From Gentiana macrophylla (taxonomy: Eukaryota; Streptophyta; Magnoliopsida; Gentianales; Gentianaceae): DNA of 64,000 bases. The position numbers and the translations under genes were made by a program. Under the pieces are notes generated by a model. That model did not search any database. It was not told the DNA's origin and worked only from the letters and a program-made list of their open reading frames with translations. Positions 45,118 to 57,514 of this stretch are shown in pieces; position 1 is the stretch's first letter; each line of letters begins with the position of its first letter. The stretch spans positions 48,625,947-48,689,946 of the forward strand of contig CM047806.1 of NCBI GenBank assembly GCA_026214975.1, in the 5' to 3' direction.

Positions 45118-46560
45118 ATGGCAAATGAAGATAGACGGACGCTGGCCGACTATGCCATGCCTGGCATACCACCATCAACCCCGCAATCGTTATGCCGCCA
45201 TTACGGCTCCAACTTTCGAGCTTAAGCCGTGACTTATTCAAATGATGCAAAGATGCGCCAATTTTTCACGGCTATCAATCGAGAACCCCATACTCACCTA
45301 CACACATTTCTACATATACGCGTACTACCCGTATCCAAGGTGTAAGTGAGGACGCAATCAAGCTCAAACTTTTCCCATTTTCCTTGCATAGGGAAGCACT
45401 AGAGTGGTATCACTCTCTCCTTCGAATCCATTACGACCGGGCCGGACTTGAAAAAGAATTTTTGAGTCAATATTTCCTCCATCAAAGACGGCTCAGTTGT
45501 TTGAACGAATCTTCACATTCCATCACAGGAAAATGAATCTTTCTTTGATTGTCGGAAAAGGTTCAAGTCCTTCTCCTAAAATGTCCCCACCACGGCTTGC
45601 CGATGCAAAGGCAAGTCAATACATTCTTTAGCGGATTGACCGAGCTCACTAAAGGCATGGTCAATAGTTCATCCGGGCGGGCATTTTTGAAGAGGACTCA
45701 GATTTAAGGATGGGCATTGTTCAAGACATTGCCAAATACAACTATGCCCCATCCTATCAAGCTATTCAGCACCTCATCCCTCCCAAGGTCGAGGAAGTGA
45801 CTATGCAAACTGATTGCCATGTTGCAAAAGCAAATGGCTAATTCTCAAGAGACAACATCCTAAATTGTTCCTAATCCGAGTAATCGACTTTTTCGTTTCC
45901 ACGTAACTCGTGTGTTCAGACAAAAGCCGTTATCAACCTCGCACATGTCCACCAAAGGTCGCTTAACCTCGCCGCTTCATCAAGTCAACGCTGCTCATAA
46001 TAATGGACAAGATAATACAATCACATGCCAAGTATGTGATGATCCGGGGCACATCGCTTGCTTTCGCCCCATGATTGACAAAGTGGCGTATGAATGCTTT
46101 TTCTCGCCGCCTAATCCTAGGTTCAACAACCACCTCCGCCGTAATAATGCTCAAAATCGTATTTCGCCGTAATCCGAAGTTTCAATCGTAATCCAAACTC
46201 GAACTTCAATTCTAACCCGAGTTCCATTAGAAACCCCTGGTTTTGGTTCAACCAAAGCTCCAATTTTTCCAATCAAACACAAAGGTTTAATCTAACTGGC
46301 CCTCCATTTCCAATTCCATTATCGAATCGCCCAACAAACCACAAAATCAAAATTTTTCCATTCTCAAGGCCCTCGACCTCCAATGACTCAAGGTCGAATG
46401 GAACTCATTCAAAGAGAGCAAAACAAGAACATTCACCTCGACGAGTACCAATAAGAACCTTGAAAGATGATAGTGGCAATTGGTCGAGCAAGCTTAGCAT
46501 CAAGACCCCTCGGCATCCGCCCGCTTTACCGAGAAAATCCTAAGGGCGGTCATGTTGCTC
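45118..46560 (+). pseudogene. Gag of element A
   Basis: ATG at 45118 reads MANEDRRTLADYAMPGIPPS, then in shifting frames EPHTHLHTF, GVSEDAIKLKLFPFSL-type sequence (near 45340) and the matrix/capsid helices of Athila gag up to about 45830. The zinc knuckle CQVCDDPGHIAC starts at 46026 with a spacing change before the last Cys. A Asn/Phe-rich tail (NPNSNFNSNPSS, near 46200) follows. At least six frame breaks. Confidence 0.8.
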
Positions 46561-47039
46561 AGCCGATTTGAGCAAAGAGCCAATGTAATCGACTCGCACT
46601 CAACAATACATTATGGACAAGAGGAGGCCAAGATAATGAATTTAAGAAGGGTATTACGCTTGAGTGGTCCCCTGGCTTCTGTGGAAATTATTTCAGCCCC
46701 TCCCGCCATTGATAAGGCAGAGGGAAGTTGAGCACCCATCATCCCCTTGGCCGCAAGCAAGTAATCAAAAATCGATCCCCGATAGTGAAAAAGGTTGGAA
46801 ATCTCGTGGCTGCCCCCCGAGGATCGAACAGTTGGAAACCTCAAGTGGTCGATCCTCGAGGACTCAAAAGGAAAAGGAAGTCGTGGTCGATCCCCGACTA
46901 CTAAAGCTTCAAAAGACGGTTCGGTGGAAGGATTTGAAGACAAAGTCACAAGACATCCTCAAAGAGAGTCTTTTCCGAGAATGACTCAAGAAGCTTCCGC
47001 TTCCACCGAGGAAGAGCAACATTCCATTGGTTGAAGACA

Positions 47040-47560
47040 AAAAGTACTTAAAAGGTACTAAACCTTCAAAATACTGTAAATATGCCATTATCCGAGGTCT
47101 TGGTCGAGATGCCTAAGTATACAAAGTTCATCAAGGATGTTGTATCTTCCAAGAAGAAGTTAGCAGTGAATGGATCAAGCAATTGGTAAGGAGTGTTCTA
47201 TGGTCAATTATCAAGACTTACCAACCAAGAGAAGCGACCCAGCAAATTTGTGCTCACATTGCGCATGGGAGGCCTAGTCTTCCCGAATTCCTTATGTGAC
47301 TCTGGTGCATCCATCGCCTTGATGCCATTGTCCGCTTGCAATCGCCTTGGTTTGCGTAATCTTCTAGAACCCACTACCATGAACTCGCAGTCACTGATAG
47401 GTCCTCTAAGAAAGCTTCAGGATCCTAAGGGACGATTGGTTCAAATAGATAGGTTTACCTTTCCAGCTTGATCGGCACGCCTTGGATATTGAGAAAAGTG
47501 AAAGTGTCCCTTTGATTCTCGGAAGACCTTTTCTATCTACGCCAGAGCCCTCATCGACAG
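47040..47560 (+). pseudogene. Aspartic protease of element A
   Basis: VEMPKYTKFIKDV in the linker (near 47107), then RPSKFVLTLRMGGLVFPNSL and CDSGASIALMPLSACNRLGL with the active-site Asp near 47298. RLVQIDRFTFPA follows, then in another frame ESVPLILGRPFL (near 47504), the C-terminal ILGRPF motif. One frameshift near 47470. Confidence 0.8.
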
Positions 47561-47879
47561 ATGGTGGGCATGTCACCATTCGAAAGTTGGTGACCGTGAG
47601 GTGAGCTATAGTGTTTCAAATCTATCAATGTACCTTCCGATCTCCAACCGGCCGTTCCATTGAGGAGACGCTCTGATGACTTCAATGACTTCATGGATAA
47701 GCAAGTCTTGGTCGTAGAGGCGAATATGAGCGATTGATCGATAATCAATAATCATGGTGTGGTCAATCCAGACCGCTTAGCAACTGAATTTGAGGATGAG
47801 CTAAGAGAAGAAGCCTTGGCAAGAGGACCACCGAGTAAGCTCGGCCGATGTTGAGTTGAAGAGTGGTGATCTTAAATCA

Positions 47880-48900
47880 AGTCCAGAGGATCCTCCAGAG
47901 ATTTGGCATCAAGCCGCTGCCTAAACATCTTAAGTATGTGTTTTTAAGAGAAGGTGACAAGCTTCCTTTGATCATCTCTCGCCAAGCTATCTCAGATAAG
48001 AGCTTAAATTGTTAAACGCCTTGCGCAAAAAATGAAAAAGCCTTTGATGATGGTGGGAGATATCCGAGGATATCTCCCACATCCAGTATGCACAAAATCA
48101 AGACTGAGGGGTGCAAAACAAGTTAGACAAACCTCATAGAAGGCTCAACCTCACATGCAAGAGGTAGTCAAGAAGGAAATTATCAAGCTTCTAGATATGG
48201 GTATCATTTACGCCTATTATGGATAAAGTGAGTGGGTATCCCCAACTCAAGTGGTTCCCAAAAAGGTGGAATTACTATTGAAAAGAATGAGAAGGGCTAA
48301 GAGATAGCATTGAGGCTCGTTACGGATACAGAGTATGTATCGATTATCGAAAGCTCAATGAGGTCACACCGAAAGATCATTTCCTTCCATTCATTGACCA
48401 GATGCTTGAGCGCCTGGCGGGGCACGATTCTATCAAGCTTCGGATGGATATTCGTGATACTTCCAGATACCCATCGATCCCGCTGACCAAGAGAAGACTA
48501 CTTTCACTTGCCCTTATGGGACATTCGCCACAGACGGATGCCATTTGGTCTCAGAATGCCCCGCCACCTTCCAAAGGTGTATGATGGCAATCTTTGACGG
48601 GCTAGTTGAAAAGTGCATGGAGATTTTTATGGATGATTTTCGCCTTTGGTCAATCCTTCGATGATCGCTTCGATAAACTTGATCGTGTTGTCTAGATGTG
48701 TGGAAAAGGACTTAGTGCTTAATTGGAAAAATGCCATTTCATGGTAGATGAAGGCATAGTCCTGGCCACAAAGTGTCACCAAAGGTATGTAAGTAGATAG
48801 AGCCAAGGTAGAAGCCATTGAGAAGATGAGTTATCCTAAGAATGTACGCCAAGTCGAGGTTTCTAGACATGTCGGTTTCTATAGAGATTCATCCAAGATT
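47880..48900 (+). pseudogene. Reverse transcriptase of element A
   Basis: LPKHLKYVFL (near 47920), GIIYAYYG...EWVSPTQVVPKK (near 48205-48270, frame-shifted), DYRKLNEVTPKDHF (near 48343), MLERLAGHDS (48402), MEIFMDDF with the catalytic FMDD at 48626-48637, and LEKCHFMVDEG (near 48727). Aspartates are intact; five or more frameshifts. Confidence 0.8.
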
Positions 48901-48959
48901 TTTCCAAAGTAGCCAAGCCCCTATCTACTCGCTTCAAGGAAGACGTTGAGTTCAATTTC

Positions 48960-49440
48960 GATGAGAAATCGCAAGCAAGCGCTTGAGGAGCTCAAGAATC
49001 GGTTAATATCCGCCCCAATTCTTATATCGCCAGATCGAACTTGCCTTTGAACTTATGTGCGATGCATCCAACTATGTCAGCAGTGCAAATTTAGACAAAT
49101 AATCAAGGAAAGTTCCAAACTTATCTATTATGCCACCACACATCGAATCCTTCAAGTTAACTACACGACCACCTAAAAGGAATTATTAGCCGTAGTCTTT
49201 GCTATGGATAAGTTTCAGAGTTACCGCTGGGTGCTCAAGTGATTGTGTGGATCGATCACGCCGCTTATGCTATCTCATGACCAAAAAGGAAGCTAAACCG
49301 CGCTATATCGCTGGATACCGAATTCTCCAAGAGTTTGACGCTCAAATCAAAGATAAGAAGGGCGTGAGAACGAGTGGCGGATCATGTTTCTAGGATGATA
49401 AGTGAGGAAAAGGGTGATCCTCAAGATATAGATCTTTACT
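48960..49440 (+). pseudogene. RNase H of element A
   Basis: ASKQALEELKNRLISAPI (near 48973), FELMCDASNY (near 49050), TTTKKELLAVVFAMDKF-like sequence (near 49160-49210) and ADHVSRMISEE (49377). Frame changes between blocks; the order matches the RNase H of element M. Confidence 0.75.
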
Positions 49441-50700
49441 TTCCTCTAAAACATCATGTTGATCGATGGCCGCTATCCCGATGTTCCATGGTATTCGCCA
49501 TTGTGAATTACCTTCATGCCCGCTACCTTGACCCCGAATGTCGATCAAGAGAAGAAGAAGTTCTTCTCTCGATATGAAGTCTTTCGCTTGGGATGAGCCT
49601 TACTCTTCAAGATCCGCAAAGATGGTTTGTCGAGGAGGTGTGTGCCCTAACCGAGCAACGCGATATAATCGAGCAATGCCATAGTGGACCCATGTGTGGT
49701 CACTTTGGTCCTTGAAAACGGTTGCTAAGATCTTCCAAACCGGTTTCTATTGGCCTACGATCTTTATGATACGTAAGTTTTCAGAAGCTTGAGATAGGTG
49801 TCAAAGAACCGAGCTTTGACAAGGCGGTTTGACATGCCTTTAAAACCCATCTTAGAGTGCGAAGTCTTTGATGTATGGGGCATCGATTTTATGGGACCAT
49901 TCCCATCATCTTGTGGCAACAAATACATCTTAGTCTCGCGCTGACTACGTGTCTAAACGGGTGAGGCCCAAGCCACTCCTCACAATGATCATAAGACGGT
50001 CATGAAATTTCTAAAGAAGAATATCTTCGTGAGGTTTGGATGTCCACGTGCCTTGATCGCTGATGAAGGGACGATTTTCGCAACCGCCCTAGAGAAAGTA
50101 TTTTGAGAAGTATGGTGTTCGCCATAAACCGCACAACCATATCATCCGATGACTAGTGGTCGTTGAGCTAAGCAAACCGTAGTCTTAAGAAAATCCTCGA
50201 GAAGACGGTGAATAGTCATAGAAAAGATCGAGTTCGAAGTTGACGATGTACTTTGGGCATATAGATCGCTTATAAGACCCTATGGGTACATCGCCATATC
50301 AAATGGTTTACGGTAAGCCATGCCATCCGCCAACGAGTTAGAGCACATTGTATGATTGGCACGTAAGTTTTTGAACTTCGATTCCCAATCCGTGGGAAAC
50401 ATCGATTGCAAAGTTAGCTTGTAATGAGCCGGATGAATTTAGACTCTGTGCTTATGAAAGCGCCAGATTAGTAAAGAGAAGATGAAACTACTCCATGACG
50501 CCAAGATAAAGAAGAGAGAGAATTCCGTGTCGGCGAGCAAGTTCTCTTATACAATTCTAGGTTACATTTGTTTCTCGGGAAGTTGAGAACACGTTGGTCC
50601 GGTCCTTTGAGATTCTCCAAATCATTCCCGGAGGTGTTCTAGAACTACGCGTTATCCGCACTCAACCGCTTCGAAAGTTAATGGTCAAAGGTGCAAGCAC
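49441..50700 (+). pseudogene. Integrase of element A
   Basis: CHSGPMCGHFGP (near 49678, zinc-binding N-terminus), [16 protein letters not shown] (near 49867, first catalytic Asp in GIDFMGP), VRFGCPRALIADEGT (near 50031, second Asp) and the damaged HPMTSGR (near 50142) where the third acidic residue should be. C-terminal frames extend to about 50690. Heavily frame-shifted. Confidence 0.75.
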
Positions 50701-52558
50701 TACATTGGTGAACCTAAAGAAAACCTTTGATTGTTAAATTTTTCGATATTCTCGGATGTGGTGTTACAGAGGTCAATGAGTTTGACGAAGTTTTCATCCG
50801 ATTTATTCTCCGAGAATGACGGTATTGGTTCATCGCCAGGTTCTAGCAGTAGTTGGGATATGGAGGAGTATGAAAAGGAGCAAAGCTTAAACGCCATCGA
50901 GGAATCGAGAAGAAAGAAATCAGCCATGGAGAAGATTAAACGAGTTTGGAAGGCTATAAAAGATTTTACCCCATGTGTTAGATGTTGTTTTCAGCAGCCA
51001 CACTACGTAATCGGAGCTTAAACGAGGTAGTGGTCGGGCAGAAGGTTAAATGGCCCGATCCAGCCGAGCTTCAAATGTGTCGAGCTAACGATTAATAACT
51101 ATTAGCGCTACTAGAGGCATCCTAGATATCCCTTATTATATTAGTTTTTTCTTTAGTTATTTTTCCTTGTTCTAGTTGTTTTAATCTTATTAGATTGTGT
51201 TGTTTTTGTCACCACCGCCATAATCTTATACAGGTCGAAGTGTTGTTTTGCTTACGATTTCCTCTTATCTTTACCTCTATCACTTTTGCGCAATATGGTT
51301 TAATCCCTTGTATCCCCGAGGTATTTCTTTGTTTTTGCAAGTGTGCGTGATATTTTCGATAGCGATTGTGAGCTTTAGACGATTTCGCTTTTCCGTGGAT
51401 GGTCCATAGCCCACTGGATTCGCTGGGAATTTCTCAAGCAGGTCGACCCACTTCCGCATAGCTCCCTTTCAACAACGAATCAACTAAGTTTTTTGCTTTT
51501 TTTTATTTTTGCACACCATGAGGACATGTCAGAATTTAAGTGGAGGGGATAAGTCGATATGTATCTATACATTTGCTTACATGATTTTATTTTTATGCAA
51601 AATGAGCTAAATTTTAAAAAATTTGTTTTGTCTCGAGTGAGCAATGCATGTTTTTGTTCGGTTTGTTATATTCATTGATGTCAGATGCCGTATGTTCCGT
51701 AAGTTAGTTGTTTCACCCGACACTCTTTTTCACATGCTATAGTAAATGATGAGCTATATTATAAAGTTATACCCTTTGATTAGTGATGTCTCGATTCTTA
51801 TAAGTCATGTGCTTAGTGCTAATGTTCATATCGTGAGACTTATGATAGTTTGTGTTTAGTTCCAAGTATGATATAATCGTGAATATCTAGAAGTTTGAAT
51901 GTGATAAGTAATAACGAATTAATGTCATTTGAAAAAGTTGAGTTAATAATGAAATCAATAGTGTGTGTCGGAAGTCGGGTCGCCGATTTGAGTGCGTAAG
52001 GCATTATCTCAAATGTTTTATTCCACTATGATGACCAAAAGCTCACGCATAATGTAAGAAGTCGCTTTATGATTTGAGTAAGGTAGGTATACCACGATGT
52101 CCTATTCTCGCTATGATGAGCAATAGCTTATTCTCGATGTGTGTTTAAATGTGAAATCAATTGAATCAACTTAAGAATTGGTATGAAAAGAATGAAATGA
52201 GACTTAGTTATCGTTAATCTTATCCCCAAAGATAAACCGATGGATATGTCGTAGGATTATCCTCTAAGTATGTCGGAAAGGTCTTAAATGTGTTCTATCA
52301 TCTTTTCCGGATATGTTCCGCTTTGTAGGTGCATCTTATAAGTATCTTTTATTACTAGTTTGAAGGGGGTATTAGGTGGTTTTGCTTGAAATATTCAAGT
52401 TTGGATTTAGTGGAAATTTGCTATGGTTATGCACACACACACGGGTGAACTTCTAATTTATTGACTATATGGTATATGTGTTGAGATGTCTATATTCTTT
52501 CCGAGCCTTTATCTTGTTTTTGTTTTGCTCGGACGAGCAAAGTTTAAGTGTGGGGAGT
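50701..52558 (+). other. 3' non-coding region and polypurine tract of element A
   Basis: A 96-codon ORF at 50731-51021 (Ser-rich, with EEYEKEQSLNAIEESRRKKS) follows integrase but has no known domain. The rest is untranslated and shares long homology with 60458-61560 of element B in opposite orientation. A purine tract TTTAAGTGGAGGGGATAAG is at about 51536. The PPT proper TAAGTGTGGGGAGT (52545-52558) abuts the 3' LTR and follows the conserved block CTCGGACGAGCAAAG. Confidence 0.7.
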
Positions 52559-54063
52559 TGTTATGGTGAATTTATACGCTTTATAACGTTGTATTTTATG
52601 ATGTTCTCCTCCATAATTCATATGATTTGCATAGAAATGTGGTTTTAAATGATTTATTAAGCAAGTGAGATTTTAATTAGTTTATTCGCAAAATGAGGTT
52701 GTGTACGTGTTTTGATTTTGGTTTTATGAGTATTTGGATTGTGTTACGCTTTGCAATGTCTTAATGTGATGTAGATATTTGTTTGAGGCTAAATTGATGA
52801 TCAAATGTTGATATAATTCGAGCTAAATCGAGATAGAGATGAGAAAAGAAGGATAAAGATGGAAGAAGGAAGAGATAATGATCAAGAGATCGAGTTCCAA
52901 ATGGCCGATGGACGAAGCTGCCCACGGTCCGCTCCATGGTGGACGGCGCTTGCTCAACCGAACGAGCGCTCAGAGGTGCGATTTACATTCGTGAGCCTTC
53001 AACGCCGTGATAGACGAATGCTCACCTCCGCTCCATAAGCCGGACGAAAGCGCCCAAGATAGTGGACGGGCGCCCAAGCACCGCCTTAGCCTAAACCGAC
53101 CTAAAATCTATAAATAGCGCGATTTCTCAATCTCATACACACACCAACCCTAAAAAACCTAGGGGCAGCTTGGCATGCTTTTTACGCTTTTATCTACTTT
53201 TATGCAATTTAATTCCTAGATTAGATTAGATAGATTCATGTCTTTTATTTCATCAATTCGAAAGGTAACAAGGATGCTAAGAGGCTAAAACCCTCTTGAA
53301 CAAGCTGCCAGAAGCCTTCCTTCAACAATTCCGCTTTTGATTCGTGATTAATCTGTGAGTTTCTATCTCAAAGTTCGCTTTTATCATTATTTATTATTGT
53401 GTAATGCAATTATATCGAAAGATCGTTGCTTTGTGATTGTTTATTTGATGAAAATCATGTTAACGATAGATCACCGTGATAAAAGAATAGATCTTCGATC
53501 TAACTAAAACGTAGAGTTATTAGATTGATTTTCTAGATCGTAAATTGAAAGATTTCACGCCAGTTAGAAAGACTTAATCTTTAATTGAAAGATCAAGATT
53601 GTAAGACTAACTTGTCTACTTAAAGTGGGTGTTCATGCCTTAGATTAGTGAATCACAACTTGAGTAGGATCACTAATTAATCCGAATTAGAATTGAATGT
53701 TGATAGGATAGGTGGATCGATTGCTTGTTCGTTCGTTATAATTTGATTTTAATCCTTGAACTTGAATTGTTAGATTAGTCTACTTTTTCTACACTTTAGT
53801 TTAGTTTAGTTTATCGCTTTCAATCTTTCCTAGCTTTGGATTTCATCCTCTGCCTAGTTTATTTTCAAGATGTTTGTCCGGGCTTTTAGTTCCTCTGCTT
53901 AGGTTAGTTTTCGTGACAATAGTTAGTTAAAAACAAAAGCTGTGGTTCACAATAGCCTAGTTCCTCAGAAGATCGACCCGGCATTAGCCTCCATACTACG
54001 ATCCTTGCACTTGAGGTTAACCGGTTTATTACTTGTTGTTTTGTATTGATAAAATCCGGGACA
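52559..54063 (+). repeat. 3' LTR of element A
   Basis: Starts TGTTATGGTGAATTT, ends AATCCGGGACA, 1505 bp. TATAAATA at 53109-53116, dyad cluster at 52893-53090. Followed by the CCCAT duplication (54064-54068). Confidence 0.9.
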
Positions 54064-54068
54064 CCCAT

Positions 54069-54408
54069 CCTGAGGCAGATGAGTGAGGAGGCAGAGCTTT
54101 TTTTTTGTTGTAAAAATTTCTCCTCATTTTGTAATGGATTGAATCTTCTTACTTTTGTTGGGTTGATTTTTGTTTCTGCGCTTTTATTTTCTTGTAAACT
54201 TGTGTCTTTGCTATCGTTGCCGACATAATTCCAGCGAGTTCGTGTGCCCCCTTTCTGTATCGGTCAAGCTTTTCTTGTCGGGGACATAATTTGTTTTGCT
54301 TTATTAGACTTTTGAAAATAGATTTATTGATTGTAATCAAATGGGCTCGACGCCATTACAAAAGATGTTCTGAAACGAATAACATTACTGCTTACGCGTA
54401 GTATCACT
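54069..54408 (+). pseudogene. Tail of antisense ORF 3 and junction to pol of the Tat element
   Basis: CCTGAGGCAGATGAGTGAG continues ORF 3 from across element A (QMSEEAELFFCC in frame). It then becomes a T-rich, Leu/Phe-rich stretch ending at a stop near 54226, likely 3' UTR. Tail-to-tail with integrase on the other strand, whose stop is near 54409. Confidence 0.5.
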
Positions 54409-55440
54409 TCATATTGTCGGCATGCCAGGGTCGATTGAACTTACGACCTTCCTTGTCTGAGAGGATATAAGTCCTTTTTTGACTATTCTCGACACTCGCC
54501 AGGGGCCCTCCCAATTTTCGGCCAATTTCCCTTTATCCGTTTTCTGGCCGGTTTCTTGTCTTTTGCGCAGGACAATATCTCCTACCACAAAAGAGTGATC
54601 ACGGATCCACTTGTCGGTGCCGCTGGCGGCTTGCTTATAGTTCACCAATCGCGACGCGCTTTAAAGCATTTTTCCTCCGCGAGGTCCAATTCGACCGCCG
54701 ATTAACGACGTTATCGCCTCATTGAAGTGGGAAACCCTTATACTTGGTAGAGCCATTTCCACAGGTGCCATTGCCTCCGACCCGTATGTTAGTGCAAACG
54801 GCGTCTCTCCGGTTGTTACTTTCCGGGTTGTGCAGAGTGACCACAAGGCTTCGGGCAGGTAGTCTACCCACTTCCTGGCCTTTTCGTCTAGTCTTTTCTT
54901 CAAAACTTTTAGCACCTGCTTGTTGGTGTTTTCCGTCTGACCATTTCCCTGGGGATAGCATACCGAAGACTGCCAGTGTTTGACATTTTGTTCTTTGCAG
55001 AATTCATCAAATTCGTCGCTAAACTGCTGCCCATGGTCGGATACAATGGCTCGTGGCTCCCCGAACCGTGTCCAAACTTGATCCAGCAAAAAATATATTA
55101 TATCTTTGGCATAGATCTTAACAAGCGCTACCGATCCACTTTGTGAAGTAATCTCACGGCGACGCCCACGCATCGCATTTTGATCGGCCTTTCTAAGCGG
55201 GCCGATCAGTCGACGCTTACATGTGGAAGCGGCCACGCGGCGATGACGATGCCTTGCTCATCAAGGCAACCTTAGGATGTCAAGAACGCTGCACTTGTCG
55301 CAGCCTTTTGGCGCATCTTTCAAATGCCAGTTTTCACTAGTTTCGCCAATAATATCCTCGATAGTATAGCTTTCGGGCCATAGTGAGGCTAGAAGGATGG
55401 TCTCCACACACCCTCATGCAGCTCACAATATACCTTGAAC
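54409..55440 (-). pseudogene. Integrase of the Tat element
   Basis: 55236-54661 is a nearly intact 191-codon frame: VWTRFGEPRAIVSDHGQQFS (catalytic Asp near 55038), SSVCYPQGNGQTENTNKQVL (catalytic Glu near 54933), RKWVDYLPEALWSLCTTRK and GETPFALTYGSEAMAPVEMA. The C-terminal frame 54648-54409 has FVVGDIVLRKRQETGQKTDK and GKLAENWEGPWRVS. N-terminal HHCC fragments (HEGV, KAATS) lie in broken frames up to 55440. GNGQTENTNK with GETPF is the Tat-type pattern. Confidence 0.9.
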
Positions 55441-55742
55441 CTCTTCAGTCGAACATAATCTTGTAGCGGTTTTGAGAAAGATCTTCGATACAAAATTCGC
55501 TCAAGACCGCGGTAACGCGCCGCTCTTTTCTTTAAGGCTTGGGCCTCTTTGGTATCCACGGGTAGCATTCCGTTTTCAATGTACGCCTTGATCTCATCAA
55601 TCTAGCATGAGATCGATGGTTGAATATCCATGATCTTGGCCCGACAGACGGCTGGCTCTTCGAGGTATTCAAACATGACCGTGGGGTCGCTGAACTCATC
55701 TTTGGAGATTAGTATTGACAGATAGTCCACTTGTTCGTTCCG

Positions 55743-56591
55743 TTAACGCGGTATGTTTTGGAACTCGCAGTACTTGAAACCGCTTCTCAATTTCTTGACG
55801 ATATTGAGATATCGCTTTAACACTTCGTCTGCTTCAAAGGTACCATTGATTTGGCATACTATTACCTTCGAATCACAAAAAAAATCCAAGTTTTTGACAT
55901 TCATAGCTTTAGCCAACTCTAGTCCGGCTATGACTGCTTCATATTCGGCTTGGTTGTTAGAAGCGGTGAAATTGAATCTTAAAGCCTTTTCAATCTCTTT
56001 GGATGAGCCTGGCTCCAAAAGTATTATCCCGGCTTCACAGCCATTTCGGCTCGCGGCCCCATCGACATACATCTGCCAACAGTGACTTGGCCTTTGCGGC
56101 GTGACCACAGTTTGGGTATTTAATTCGTCGACGTTTGGCGAGCTAAGCTGTCTGGCAGATACCTCCTCATTGAAGCTCGCTTCGACTATGAAATCAGCCA
56201 GAGATTGTGCCTTGATTGCTTTCCGGGGCTCGTATTGGATGTCAAACTCGGTCAGCTCGATAGCCTATCGTAACAAACGGCCTGATAGGTCCGGCTTGTG
56301 CAGCAGTTGTCGTAGTGGACTATTTGTCAGTACGACGATCGTGTGTGAAGAAAAATATGCCCTTAGTTTTCGGACTGCAATGACAAGCGTGTAAGCCAAT
56401 TTCTCTGCATTTAGGTATCGGCTCTCAACAGGACTGAGGGCTTTTGAAACATAGTAAACCGGTTTTTGGAGGGTCCCGTCCTCCTTGACAAGAACAACGG
56501 CAACAGCCCGATCCGAAGCTACCAAGTACATAAAAATTTCGTCCCCTAGCGTTGGACTGACTAATAGAGGATTTTGAAGAACGGGAGACAT
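55743..56591 (-). pseudogene. Two RNase H domains of the Tat element
   Basis: First domain, 56591-56265: GDEIFMYLVASDRAVAVVLV, KPVYYVSKALSPVESRYLNA and LRAYFSSHTIVVLTNSPLRQ. A stop at 56264 is followed by IELTEFDIQYEPRKAIKAQS and LADFIVEASFNEE. Second domain, 56108-55743: MYVDGAASRNGCEAGIILL (Asp near 56065), NNQAEYEAVIAGLELA (Glu) and DFFCDSKVIVCQINGTFEAD (Asp). The second, archaeal-type RNase H is the hallmark of the Tat lineage. Its catalytic D-E-D residues are all present. Confidence 0.9.
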
Positions 56592-56676
56592 TTGTCAGCA
56601 GATTTGGAGACGAATCTTCTCAAAGCAATGATTCTTCCATTCAGCCACTGAACCTCTTTAACACAGGTCGGCTCCT

Positions 56677-57258
56677 TCATGTTTGCCAGTGCCTGTATCT
56701 TCTGCGGGTTTGCCTAATCCCCCTCTGGGTGACCATATAGCCCAGAAACTTACCGGCTTGAACCCCGAAAGTACACTTCGCAGGATTCAATTTCATAGAA
56801 TGCATCTTGACATTGTTGAAAGTCTCTTGCAGGTCCGCCAGGTGGTCGGTCCGAGCAGACTTGATGACCATGTCGGCAATGTATGCCTCCATGTTCTTCC
56901 CAATCTGGGAACCAAAAACATTATTGCCCATTCTCTCGATAGGTGGATCCGAGTTTTTCACCGAATAGCATCATCTCATAATAGTACATTCCACTCGCCG
57001 CTCAAGGAAGTCATCTCCTCTCGCCGCCATCCATTTTTATTTGATGATACCCGAGTATGTGTCTAAGAAACTCAAGATTTCAAACTCGGCGATCCGATCG
57101 ACCATCCTATCAATCCGGGCAGCTCGTAAGGGTCTTTTTGATAGGCCTTGTTCAGCCAAGAAATCGATAACATGCTCCAATTCCCATTGTGTTTTTTGAC
57201 CATCACCACATTGATATCCAGTCGGGTATCGGAGCTCTTTGATAATCCCAGCCACCAA
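56677..57258 (-). pseudogene. Reverse transcriptase of the Tat element
   Basis: 57258-57037: VAGIIKELRYPTGYQCGDGQ, RIDRMVDRIAEFEILSFLDT, YSG. After a frame break, 56961-56677: KNMEAYIADMVIKSARTDHL, NVKMHSMKLNPAKCTFGVQA and GKFLGYMVTQRGI. The catalytic box reads YIAD (56883-56872) where YVDD is expected, so one catalytic Asp is lost. Inactivation does not depend only on frameshifts. Confidence 0.85.
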
Positions 57259-57514
57259 CTTGTTTACCTCGACCTTAATTGCTTTTCTTCTTCTTGGAAA
57301 ATTGACGAGCTCTTTGTCGTATGGGTTTGAAGCGGGTCTACGCTCAAGTGATGTAAGGCACCTCGGCTCTACGCCTCATGTCCGTGATTTATCCAAGCAA
57401 ACGCATCCAAATTTTCCTTGAGCATCGATATCAGCTTCTCTCTTTCTTCTTCTTCCATTTGCCCGCATATCTTCACCTTTTGAACAGGGTATTTTTCATT
57501 TGTAACCACCTCAA

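Larger units (their letters stand above)
42805..54063 (+). mobile_element. Element A: full-length Athila-type Ty3/gypsy retrotransposon
   Basis: 11,259 bp with 5' LTR 42805-44307, tRNA-Asp PBS 44313-44330, gag, protease, RT, RNase H, integrase, 3' non-coding region, PPT 52545-52558 and 3' LTR 52559-54063. The 5-bp duplication CCCAT (42800-42804 and 54064-54068) is perfect. It split antisense ORF 3 of the Tat element. Gag begins MANEDRRTLADYAMPGIPPS, a typical Athila start. Coding frames are all broken by small indels, so it is not autonomous as written. Confidence 0.92.

Noticed and set aside
50731..51021. 96-codon ORF after integrase of element A as an env gene
   Set aside because: No signal peptide, membrane helix or known motif; may be a chance ORF or the extreme C-terminus of pol.
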